A stretch of DNA of 64,000 bases from a virus, in IMG/VR virus record IMGVR_UViG_3300030451_004287, positions 95,660 to 159,659 of that record; one strand, written 5' to 3'. The notes under the pieces were generated by a model. It saw nothing but the letters and a program-made list of their open reading frames with translations, searched no databases and was not told the origin of the DNA. Below, piece after piece: positions 17,633 to 27,600 of this stretch. The translations under genes were made by a program, and so were the position numbers. Each line of letters begins with the position of its first letter. Position 1 is the stretch's first letter.

Positions 17633-18325
17633 ATGGCTAAGGCAAAAACTAAGACAGAAGAAAAAATCAACCCAAATGATATTAATTGGACAGATAATGT
17701 ATTGAAACTGTTGTCTGATGACGAAAAGATCAAAGGTAATCCAACTACAGATGGGTTAAGAAGGATTTTTGAAATTGCTTTAGACTGTGTTGTTATTGAC
17801 TCGTCCTCTTCTGTATTACAAAGTCCTAGCCCAGAAAATGAAAAGAGGGCTACTGTGGTCCATTCTCTGACGTATGTTTTAAATAATCCTGATCTAGCAC
17901 CAGAATTTAAAACCAGAACTGTAAATGGAGCAGCGGATGTATATTGGGGTAATTGTGATAAGATTTTTAGAAATCATCCAGTAGCAGTTGCAGAAACAAG
18001 AGCAGAAGGAAGGGCTTTACGAAGAGGATTAAAATTACGCAAAGTTGTAGCAGCAGAAGAAATTGCTGATACTATTGAAGATAATCCTGATATGGACTCT
18101 GTAACCAAGATTACAAATAATCAAATTGGTTTTATGGATGTATTGTGTAAACGTCTAAATGTTAATCCTATTAGTTTGATGGAATATTTAAAGTTTGAAG
18201 TTAATGATTTTAGAAACTTGACACATAATGATGCTGTGTCTATTATAAGACAACTATCTGGATATCAACAAAATGTAGATAGTATTCCACAAGACGTTAT
18301 GGGTTACACAGAGGAGTGGCGATGA
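17633..18325 (+). CDS. Candidate single-strand annealing protein
   Basis: 230 residues. The central AVAETRAEGRALRRGLKLR resembles the ATAETRAxGRALR element of Rad52/ERF/Sak-type annealing proteins, preceded by DVYWGNCDKIFRNHP. After a charged linker a small C-terminal helical domain (about 165-215, ITNNQIGFMDVLCKRLNV) is like the C-terminal module of such proteins. The family would pair complementary single strands during recombination. It sits next to a zinc-ribbon protein and in the same operon as ssb. The family match is by short motifs only. Confidence 0.5.
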   Translation: MAKAKTKTEEKINPNDINWTDNVLKLLSDDEKIKGNPTTDGLRRIFEIALDCVVIDSSSSVLQSPSPENEKRATVVHSLTYVLNNPDLAPEFKTRTVNGAADVYWGNCDKIFRNHPVAVAETRAEGRALRRGLKLRKVVAAEEIADTIEDNPDMDSVTKITNNQIGFMDVLCKRLNVNPISLMEYLKFEVNDFRNLTHNDAVSIIRQLSGYQQNVDSIPQDVMGYTEEWR

Positions 18326-18645
18326 TTGAAGGCGAAATTAAAGTTAATGATAAATTAACTCTTAAAATTAGTGCAGAAGGACAGAAAGAATTATTTAAAG
18401 ATCTGTCTACTGTACAAGAAATTTTTGGAGAAAACAGCTGTGGTATGTGTGGTAGCACTGATATTAAATATGTTGTTCGCACTGTTGACGGTAATGATTA
18501 TTTTGAGTTAAGATGCAATAAATGTGGGGCTATACTTTCTTTTGGTCAACATAAAAAAGGTGGAACAATCTTTCCTAAACGAAAAGACTCTAATGGTAAA
18601 TGGTTAGAGAATCGTGGTTGGCACAAGTATGTTCCTAAAAAATAA
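18322..18645 (+). CDS. Zinc-ribbon protein
   Basis: 107 residues from ATG 18322, which overlaps the preceding stop (ATGA) and has GAGGAG at 18311-18316, 5 bases upstream; an in-frame GTG at 18316 lies inside that ribosome site and is rejected. A zinc ribbon spans about residues 39-70 (CGMC then CNKCG), with aromatic and basic residues following. It probably binds nucleic acid together with the annealing-type protein. It is the last gene of the plus-strand block and ends base-to-base against the minus-strand block. Confidence 0.65.
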   Translation: MIEGEIKVNDKLTLKISAEGQKELFKDLSTVQEIFGENSCGMCGSTDIKYVVRTVDGNDYFELRCNKCGAILSFGQHKKGGTIFPKRKDSNGKWLENRGWHKYVPKK

Positions 18646-19170
18646 TTAACTTTTTTCTTCTAATTGTTTTTTCCATGCTGCTGTTTGTTTAGCTGATATT
18701 TCTCTTTCTCTTTCAGCTTCTTCTTTTTGTGCCTTACGAGAATTAGCAACAGCTTTCTTAATAAGAATACGACCTGCTGTTTTTAAAAACGGCAAACCTC
18801 TTTTATTTGCTTCTTCTTGTAACCAACCTACAACAGTTTCTACATTATTTTCTACCCAATCATTACCATTATGATCCATAGCGTGTGCTCTTTTATTACA
18901 GCTACAGTTTGCTTTAGAGTGTATACCAAACTTTGCTAGTAGTTTTTTTAATTGAGTGCCGGGGCCAGAACTCATAGAATCTGGTCTAAATTGATCAGGG
19001 TCATCTTTTAAAAGTTTTACTATATCATCTTTTACACTCCATATTTCATTAATTTCAGGCTCAGTTAATCCTCCAGTATTAAAACTTATTGTATTTGTTT
19101 GTTCATGATACATTACCTGTATATTTTTAGATTGTAATATTTTTAATATTTTATAAGCCTTAGTTTGCAT
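18646..19170 (-). CDS. Hypothetical protein with conserved GPGTxL/CxC domain
   Basis: 174 residues. The core (about 68-150) opens with GPGTQLKKLLAKFGI, continues to NCSCNKRAHAMD, then WVENNVETVVGWLQEEA and a basic RGLPFLKTAGRILIKK helix. I recognise the style of this domain from phage and bacterial genomes, where it has no assigned function. The C terminus is a charged helix. As the last gene of the late block, just after the tail-tip giants, it may be a virion or host-interaction protein. Confidence 0.65.
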   Translation of the reverse strand: MQTKAYKILKILQSKNIQVMYHEQTNTISFNTGGLTEPEINEIWSVKDDIVKLLKDDPDQFRPDSMSSGPGTQLKKLLAKFGIHSKANCSCNKRAHAMDHNGNDWVENNVETVVGWLQEEANKRGLPFLKTAGRILIKKAVANSRKAQKEEAEREREISAKQTAAWKKQLEEKS

Positions 19171-19185
19171 TATAGTTTTTCTCCT

Positions 19186-22100
19186 TTAAAATCCACCATC
19201 TTTAGTATATGGATCACCATCTGGTCCGTATACACTTGGTCCAGTATCTTCCTCACATTCGCCACTATCAACATTTTTTAAACAACTTTGCTCAATTCCA
19301 TCTTTCGCAAGAGGAATCGTTACATTTTTATAATTTCTTCTACCATGAGGGTCAAGGAAATCCGCTGTAGTATGAACATAACAATCTCCTTTACAACTTG
19401 GTTTAACTTTATATATAAAACCTACATTACTAGCTCCACCTCTTGGTTGAGCAGGCCAAGTACCATCATACTCTTCTGGAGTATTAGGCCATCTGCCATT
19501 CCAACAAATTCGTCTATCAGGAAATTTTGTTCCAAATGTACCTTCTTGCCATTTGTAACCAGCATTGTTACCTCCCAGATAGCCGGGCAAATTGGTATTG
19601 GTTCCGGGGAAATTTGGTAGTTTACCTTGAAGCCAAGGGAAGTTTTCTATAGCTTCGCCGCCACCAAATTGACCTTCAAGCATAGCCTGTACTACCGCTT
19701 GAACCTCTTCAGCCGTAATAGTTTCTCCCTCATTTTGTGCAATTATAAGTATTTGTTGAGTATATAATTGTTGATACAGATAATGATGTATATATTCCTG
19801 TTTGGGTTCAAAAAATAATTCTTCTGCATCCCAATTAACAGTAATTGAACCACCATTAGCTCCCTCTGCGGTAAAACCCCAGCTACCGGGATCTGCACAC
19901 TCAACAAAACCTGTGCCATAATAACTATTTTCACAACCTTTACAACTCGCTAAGTAATCATCTCTAACCTGCCACCACCACTGTTCACAATACGGAGCAT
20001 AGTTTCTTGGAAAGGTTATGCCTTGATCTGCAAGAGCTGCTGCTTTTTGTTTTTGAAATTCGTCAAGTGCTGAACCTACATACCACTGTTCTGATTTTAG
20101 CACTGTTCCATCGTCCTGAAAACCAAAAGTCCCAGTCATATACGACTCATCAGGAACACTAGTTACTCCAGTTAGTGTCCATTTCCATCGACCTCCACCT
20201 CCTGTAGCTTGCATACATTCTAATGTTAATGTAGCTGACGTACCACCATCAATGTCGTTATCATTCCAAGTGCTTTGATCTGTTGGGTCTCCATCACCCC
20301 AAGGATTTGTCGAACCTAGCAGACAATGAGATCCTCCAAAATTTATTGTTACTACAGGACATCCTGAAGATTTAGGTCTGTCACAACAATTCATAACAAC
20401 TGCGCCAGTATCAGGATCAGTATATCTCCCTCCAAAATCTATACTCGTAGTATTCACAGAAAATCTATAATCACCGTGAATCATATTAGAATGAACATAT
20501 TCTGCTGCAGGACCGGGTTGAACTTCACAATCATCATTAATCCCAACAATCATACCAAAGTCTGATTGTGGTCCAGCAGTGTCAAACTGAGCTTCTGCAG
20601 TATCTGGATCCCACATGCTTGGAAGACAACCTCCACCACCTGTTGTTCCTCCGGGACTAATTGACATATATATAGCTGTGCGTCTACTCCATACTTGTTG
20701 ACCAAAATCTTGATGGTCAAATATGCCTACTTTTTTAAGTATATCACGGTCACCTGCCTGAACAACTTGACCAAAAGAACTAGCTACACCAACTGGTACT
20801 CCACCGCCCATATTAGCCAATCTACTCGCAGAAAATGGACTACAAGCACAATTACTACAACAATAGTAAGGATCGTTATCACCACAAACATCGGCTGTGC
20901 TTTGTCTAGCATAATTTAAAGGCATATTTTCATAAGGCTTACCACCGCCCTCATTTGTACAATAAGGTCCCGGACCACCCTTGCTTCCTCTAATATCTAT
21001 AAACTCACCTTCATCATTAAATACCGGATACCTAATTAAAAAACCGGTAGAGCTGTCATAGTAAGGCTCTTTCCAATCTACATTAAAATCTTCTTGTCTT
21101 TTAAAATTAAAATCACCAGCTAATACTGCTCCATAACAAGGGTTATATCCACCAAAATGATCAAAATCTGGTCTTATTTCTTTCATTTGACTAGTAATAA
21201 GCAATCCACTACAACCATATTTTAGAGGTAAATCTAAATCATAATACTTATTTCTATCTAAATTATGAACATGAAGACTATCATCGTCACCAGTTTTTTC
21301 TTCTCCATCAATAGTTAGCCCTGCTCTCGACCCAATAATATTAGCATGTTGATAACAAGTACTAGAAGCACCATTATCTATCATAATAGTACCAGTGCCT
21401 AAAGGTTTTATTTTATTAATGTGTCTATTATCCAAGAAAAGACTAACTTCAGGAGTAAGTGTTAATGCTCCTTCACCTATCAACTTATCTCCATCAGGGT
21501 CTATAATACCTGTTATAACTCCTTCACATGTAACTAATAACTGCGCGTATCCTCCTTTACCATAGTAATAACCTTGACAAGCATCATCGAATGGGAAATT
21601 ATAAGGATAAAAATTAGTTGTATTTGCGTCACCAACAGGATTAAATTTTAATGATTGAGGACTATATGGTAACTCTCCACCAGCTCCATCGTCTTTATTT
21701 GTTCTTACAAATTGAAAATATCTAGGATCATAAGGATAATCTTTTAACATTGCAGAATATGGAGTAATAGGCAAATGATCTCTTGACTCTTCTTCACGCA
21801 TTTGCTTATTACTAACTCCTAAATAAGCTCCGTATAATCTACTATATGTATTATCATGACCATGCCTAGTAATATAGTCTGGTCTATGAGTAGGTACTAT
21901 AGTATGACACTCTCCAAAAACAGCACTTTCACCTCTAAATCCTTGAACATAAGCATGATAATCATGAGTGCATTGAGTGAAAGGAAATGGCACCAAAGAA
22001 GCATTAGGACCTTCTGCTATAGCTTTAGCTTGATCTGCAAGATCATTAGTAAACTTTTTATAAAAAGGCAAAGTTTCTGCATGTACAGACGCTGGGACTA

Positions 22101-24612
22101 TATTGTATACTGAACCGTAATTCGGAATATAATACATTTGCATGTACCCTTGACAACCACCGGGTACTGGTAGAAATAAAGGTAGATCAAGCGGCCCAAC
22201 AGCAGTTTTAGTACTATCTGTTACGTTAGCAGAAAGAGGTAGTCTTTGCATAGTATTAATATAAAAAGAATTTGTCCAAAGAGGTCTGTTAGATCTTAAA
22301 GCACAACTCATATAAACTTCGTTATCAGATACTTTGGTAACTCCATCTCCTCCTCGTATATTCTGCATATCACCAAAAAATACCATTTCATAAAAAGGCA
22401 TATCATTACCCGGCAAACCTCGTGGACTTGGAGGAGCCTGATCACCATTAAAATGAGTTGTTAAAGGATTACCATCTCTGTCTTTAACTTGACACACTAC
22501 AGAACCGGGAACTTTCGTACCGGCATCTCTTTGCGCTTGATAATCTCCATTAGCAGGTAAATAATAACCGTCAGTCTCACTAAAAGGCACAACATGTAGT
22601 ACCTTACTACCTTCTGGAACAAAAGGACCAAATACAGGCATACCAGCATATAAATTTGATACATCATCAATACTACTTAATTCAAATAAACCATTAGCTC
22701 TAGCATTAGCTGGACTTCCCATAAACTGCCCACCAGCAAATATAAACTGAGTTAAATAATTAGGATGAACGCACCATTTAGCAAAATCTGTTCTTCCTTT
22801 AATAAAGCCAGTAGTCATTTTGGTTTCATCAGCAATTTTTGAATTAGAACCTGCACTACTATCAATGCCATGAAAAGCTAAATCTGTTAAATTTGTTACA
22901 TCTATAATTTTATCAGGACCATTTGTTTTAATTCTTAAATTAAATGTAGCATGACCGGCATTTTCAAGATCACCCAAATTCATAACTTCAACAATATATT
23001 GCCTAACATGCATACTATCGTTATGGTTAAATCTCCAATTATTAAAATTATTTACATCTTCTAATTTATAACAGTGTGGGTGTTGACGGTCTCCTCTAGC
23101 TTCTAAATTGTGTGAAAAATAATTTGGACCACCTGTACTTATATATGGTTTAGCTGTTCCATCTACACTTGCTCTAAATCGTCCGGGAGGGGTATCTACT
23201 TGTGCCTCTGGTTCTTGGTAAGCAGCAGGCCAGTTCCTTCTGTGAACATAATAAAGATTTAAATGAATATCTGTATTACTAACATTTTGCCATTCTACTT
23301 CTTCACTTGAAGTTAACTGTATACGATTAGTTACATCATTAAGTGCTTTTTCTTCATCACTTGCATCTTCTGGAAAATCTCTTACTTGTCCGAATTGGTC
23401 CACTCGTGGCTTGCTGTATAAATAATGAATACCTCTTTCTGATGGTACAAAAAATGGCGTATTGTCAAAATAGTTTAACATTCTAAACTTATATTTACCG
23501 GGCCATTTAGTGCTTTTTAGAAAAGGGTTTGCGTCAGCTATACCACTTATAATTATTGACTTTTGTTCATCATCTGTAAATTGTAATGTAGGAACACCAA
23601 TTTCCATTCTTAAGTCTTGCAGAAATGGTATAAGATTTGCTGCATCTTCAAGACCCCCATCAATATCACCTTGGCGACGTCTAAGGTAACTATTAAATAA
23701 ATGAAATTGATCACTATTAAAATCAGTAGCATCTCCCATTTCACCTAATACAATTTTATCGTAACCAACATCTCCAGCAAGAGCTATATATGGATTATCA
23801 ATAATATTTCCATTACCCATATCCCATGTTGTGTTCCAAGGATTAACTCTAGGATCTCTCATAGCATTCCAAAGATTTCTACCAAATACTTCTTTGCCTA
23901 ATAATTGAGCATGATCTAAACCTATGTTTTCGACACCGTTAAACTTAAAACTTCTATCGTAATCAATTCCTTCATCAGTTTCTGCTGGTACAATAATCTC
24001 ATCGCCATCAAAAGTTACACTAATAGAATCAATAGGCTTTCTGATAAATTTTTCACCCAAAATAGGATGATCATATTTTGCATGATTTCCTTGAACGTCT
24101 TCTATATCAGCAGTAAATAAAGTAGGAACATTAAATAAAGTTGTAGAAACATTTACATCATTTGGGTTATCTTTATCTTCGGAAAAAACTGGTGTAGAAG
24201 TCACAGTACTAATACAAGTACCACGATCTTGGGTGGGTTTTTCAAATTTTTTATAAAAACCTGATTCTGCATGTTTAGCTAAAGCTAATGGCCCAAATGT
24301 AGCATCATCCTTTAATATTGATTTATCTTCGTCAACAAGACCTAAAGTTTTTAATAAATGTCCACAATATTTATTAATAATATTAAAAGTTTCTAATTTA
24401 TCTTGTTGATTTAATTCTTTTAAAGACCCATTAATTTCGTGAGTATCTAAATTTATAAAAGTTACTTCAAATTGTGGGTCGTAATTTTTTAATATTATAC
24501 TAGATAATGTCCTAGCACTATCTGAAACTAGTAAATCCTTATCATCTCGAATCCTTAAAAGAGTTAATAATAACTTCTCATCTGAAATTTCATCATATTT
24601 TATATTATACAT
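19186..24612 (-). CDS. Giant cysteine-rich tail-tip protein (1808 aa)
   Basis: 1808 residues with no family I can name. The first 100 residues are helical and lysine-rich. The rest is beta-rich with many Gly, Pro, Asn and aromatic residues, as in receptor-binding and tail-tip proteins. Cysteines are frequent in the second half, in clusters such as YYCCSNCACS (about residues 1245-1256) and NCCDRPKSSGC (about 1410), suggesting disulphides or metal sites. It sits at the end of the tail module, 8 bases after the other giant. Adsorption or tail-tip structure is the likely role, by position and composition. Confidence 0.75.
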   Translation of the reverse strand: MYNIKYDEISDEKLLLTLLRIRDDKDLLVSDSARTLSSIILKNYDPQFEVTFINLDTHEINGSLKELNQQDKLETFNIINKYCGHLLKTLGLVDEDKSILKDDATFGPLALAKHAESGFYKKFEKPTQDRGTCISTVTSTPVFSEDKDNPNDVNVSTTLFNVPTLFTADIEDVQGNHAKYDHPILGEKFIRKPIDSISVTFDGDEIIVPAETDEGIDYDRSFKFNGVENIGLDHAQLLGKEVFGRNLWNAMRDPRVNPWNTTWDMGNGNIIDNPYIALAGDVGYDKIVLGEMGDATDFNSDQFHLFNSYLRRRQGDIDGGLEDAANLIPFLQDLRMEIGVPTLQFTDDEQKSIIISGIADANPFLKSTKWPGKYKFRMLNYFDNTPFFVPSERGIHYLYSKPRVDQFGQVRDFPEDASDEEKALNDVTNRIQLTSSEEVEWQNVSNTDIHLNLYYVHRRNWPAAYQEPEAQVDTPPGRFRASVDGTAKPYISTGGPNYFSHNLEARGDRQHPHCYKLEDVNNFNNWRFNHNDSMHVRQYIVEVMNLGDLENAGHATFNLRIKTNGPDKIIDVTNLTDLAFHGIDSSAGSNSKIADETKMTTGFIKGRTDFAKWCVHPNYLTQFIFAGGQFMGSPANARANGLFELSSIDDVSNLYAGMPVFGPFVPEGSKVLHVVPFSETDGYYLPANGDYQAQRDAGTKVPGSVVCQVKDRDGNPLTTHFNGDQAPPSPRGLPGNDMPFYEMVFFGDMQNIRGGDGVTKVSDNEVYMSCALRSNRPLWTNSFYINTMQRLPLSANVTDSTKTAVGPLDLPLFLPVPGGCQGYMQMYYIPNYGSVYNIVPASVHAETLPFYKKFTNDLADQAKAIAEGPNASLVPFPFTQCTHDYHAYVQGFRGESAVFGECHTIVPTHRPDYITRHGHDNTYSRLYGAYLGVSNKQMREEESRDHLPITPYSAMLKDYPYDPRYFQFVRTNKDDGAGGELPYSPQSLKFNPVGDANTTNFYPYNFPFDDACQGYYYGKGGYAQLLVTCEGVITGIIDPDGDKLIGEGALTLTPEVSLFLDNRHINKIKPLGTGTIMIDNGASSTCYQHANIIGSRAGLTIDGEEKTGDDDSLHVHNLDRNKYYDLDLPLKYGCSGLLITSQMKEIRPDFDHFGGYNPCYGAVLAGDFNFKRQEDFNVDWKEPYYDSSTGFLIRYPVFNDEGEFIDIRGSKGGPGPYCTNEGGGKPYENMPLNYARQSTADVCGDNDPYYCCSNCACSPFSASRLANMGGGVPVGVASSFGQVVQAGDRDILKKVGIFDHQDFGQQVWSRRTAIYMSISPGGTTGGGGCLPSMWDPDTAEAQFDTAGPQSDFGMIVGINDDCEVQPGPAAEYVHSNMIHGDYRFSVNTTSIDFGGRYTDPDTGAVVMNCCDRPKSSGCPVVTINFGGSHCLLGSTNPWGDGDPTDQSTWNDNDIDGGTSATLTLECMQATGGGGRWKWTLTGVTSVPDESYMTGTFGFQDDGTVLKSEQWYVGSALDEFQKQKAAALADQGITFPRNYAPYCEQWWWQVRDDYLASCKGCENSYYGTGFVECADPGSWGFTAEGANGGSITVNWDAEELFFEPKQEYIHHYLYQQLYTQQILIIAQNEGETITAEEVQAVVQAMLEGQFGGGEAIENFPWLQGKLPNFPGTNTNLPGYLGGNNAGYKWQEGTFGTKFPDRRICWNGRWPNTPEEYDGTWPAQPRGGASNVGFIYKVKPSCKGDCYVHTTADFLDPHGRRNYKNVTIPLAKDGIEQSCLKNVDSGECEEDTGPSVYGPDGDPYTKDGGF

Positions 24613-24619
24613 ATATTTA

Positions 24620-27600
24620 TTATATTATTTGAGAGCATGTTCCTACGCCTCTATATCTCACTAAATTAGTTCCTTGTATTCCAAGAAAGAATGTTGGAAC
24701 CTCACCAACTTCTGGAACATAGTTTGAATTAAAATCAAATCCAGCTACACTACTAGCATGTCCTACAGCAGATGAATGTTTTCCTATACTAACTAAACAA
24801 GGGTTAGCTTCATTAATACCTGCTATAATAATAGGAGTATCATCAGGAATAGTTACAGGAATAATATTCATATAGTCTGTTACTGTAATCTGATTAGCAG
24901 TATCATTAGTTTGTTCAAACTGATTAGCACCATCACAAATTTGAGCTACAAAAGTACCGCCTGTACTAACAGAACCACAAGTTCTAGCAGGAGTTAATGT
25001 TGCGCTACCACCACCAGCAGACTTTTGATTCATAACAATATATTTTCCATCATCATAATACACATATAATAAATCATCTACAGCTCCTGTCATACCAAGA
25101 TAATCATATACGTCTATTTCAGCATTTCTTACATCAGCAGAAAGATCTTCACCTTCTGGACCCCACATAGAAATTCCATCATAATACGCTTTTTTACCGG
25201 GACTTTTAAATGTTATAGTTGTATTAGCAGCTAGTTCACCTGACGTAATACAAGGTGAAATTTCGATAGTATTACTACCAACTGATACAATAGTGGCATC
25301 GGAGGGAATGTTTGAACCTTCCACAGTCATGCCCGGAGATAAATCACTTACATCTTCAAATTCAATAGTTGTTGAAGAACAATCTTCAAACCCAAATACT
25401 CTTGTAACTACAGTTTTAGTAATTTCAATCTCACCTGTTCCACCAGCCGCCATATTTACTAGTTCAGCTTTAGCTTGTCCAAAAGCATTTAATGTTTCTT
25501 TAAGTCTTACTAGTAAAACTTTATTTTGAGTAGGAGCTACCCAAACACCTCTATGTCTATCAAATCTTAAATCTATTGGTCCTACGGGCCAAGTCTTTGG
25601 ATTGCTCATCCAATTTTTCATAAATTTATCTGTTAAGCCAGTATCTCTAAACCTACCTATAACAGTATCTTCAGCACAATCATTTGAGTTAGGTATAGGC
25701 TTGCCATTTGTGTCATATCCCCAACCTTGTAAAACTAAAGGTCCTCTAAAAGCATTAAATCTCTGGTCTGTAAAAGTTTGTCTATCTTGAAGAGTAACTT
25801 CTCTTTCAGTACTACCTTGCATATCAAGAACTTTAATATAGTCGCCTTTAGTAAAGTTTCTAACACTTTGACCAACGGTATTATACTCAACAACGTAACC
25901 TGATATTGAACCATTATATCTATTATTATCTACATTATTTATTCCAGTTCCTTTCCACATTAAAGGGAAATTGCCAGTTGATGTCCAAGGATGTAAAAAT
26001 GTTCTGTTTATTCTTAAATCAAATATAAGTTCAGGTCTAATTGATGGAACTTGTAAAGGAGGAATACTAGAATATGATCTAGAAAGCATACCCTGTCTAG
26101 GATCAGCGGTAAAAACATTAGAAGATCCTGTAAAAGTCAAAGCTAAGTCTACTGCTAGTGTTGTATCTTCTGTGATAGCAGGTGTAAAAGTTACGCTATT
26201 CTCACCAACTGAAGAAATAACAGCGCCTTGAGGAATACCCTCACCACTAATTACCATTCCGGGTTCAAGATTATCTACACTACCTATTTCAACAGTAGTA
26301 GATGTAGCTTCTGCGGTTCCAACTACCTCAGTAGTTACAGTTGTTGCAAAAGTTACTGCAGCATTAGTGTTTATAACATATCTTGGCAACATTCTAGTAC
26401 CATCAGCAGATAATCCATTAGCATCTAGAGGAACTCCTCCACTTAATGATACAGGAAGAAAGAAAGAATCTAAACTGTTTATTGCGATTCTGCTATAATA
26501 CGGTGTTTGATAATGATCAAGTGATGCTGATTTTATTTCAGCTCTAGGTCTTTTCTTATTAGTGTTACCTAGTGTATTAGGTTCAGGCTTAAGACTTGCT
26601 ATCGGAGTAACACTATCGCTAGAACTACTATTGCTGTCATGAACTAAATTTTTACGAACTATATTTTCACCACCACAAGCATTAGCTTTTCCATCATTTA
26701 AAGTGTAAGCACTATATATTAATTTACCGCTAGTTGCATCAACACTTCTGCTAGACCTTTCATTAGGATTCTTAGAGTGTCCTTCGCCTGCACTGTTTTT
26801 CTTTCCTCCTTTACCTTTACCTCTATAATGATCTCTGTTTTCAGCGACAGAAATTCTTTCGTCTTCTAAAGCTACTTTATTTCTAAAAGCAATTTCTTTT
26901 CTTCTTTTCTTTTCATCTCTAACTTTAAGATTCATATCTCTTTTTACAGCAACTAAATCCTTAATAGCATCTCGTACATATTTATCTACTTTTCCAAATT
27001 CTTTAGAGTATGTTTGAAAACTTAGCGATGTAGTTGCTCCATTAGATCCATAGTTTAAATTCATGTTACTAAGCAACGGACCTAAATTAGTTTGACCTAA
27101 TTGTAAATCTCTACCAAAATCAATATGTGTAATCATAGGTACAGTTAAGCTAGCTTTTTCTTCAAACAATCTAGTTTTTAATCCATCTAGCGCTATTTTT
27201 TGACCGTTATTAACCATATCGCTCCAAGTTTTTGGCACAATATTAGCAGCTTTTAAATTGTTAACAAATTGCCAAGGAGCTAAATCGGTATCTACAATTT
27301 CTGTTCCACCACTAACATTACCGATTACTGAAAAAGGACCATATATTTGTGTTTGACTTTCAAAAGGTATATGAACATCACGAGGTATAAGACACATTGG
27401 ATTCATGTCCATAAACTCTTTAGCACTAATATTTACAATAGCACCATCTTTTTTATTTGGGTCAGGAGGATCGTCAGGTACTTCATTGTTTCCTCTAAAA
27501 GTCGCATTTGCTTCTTGTGCTTCTGTTTTAGTTAAATTAGTGTCTTCTCCATTGAGCCTAGCTATCTGTACATCAAGTGCATCACCTGTAATTTCTTCAT

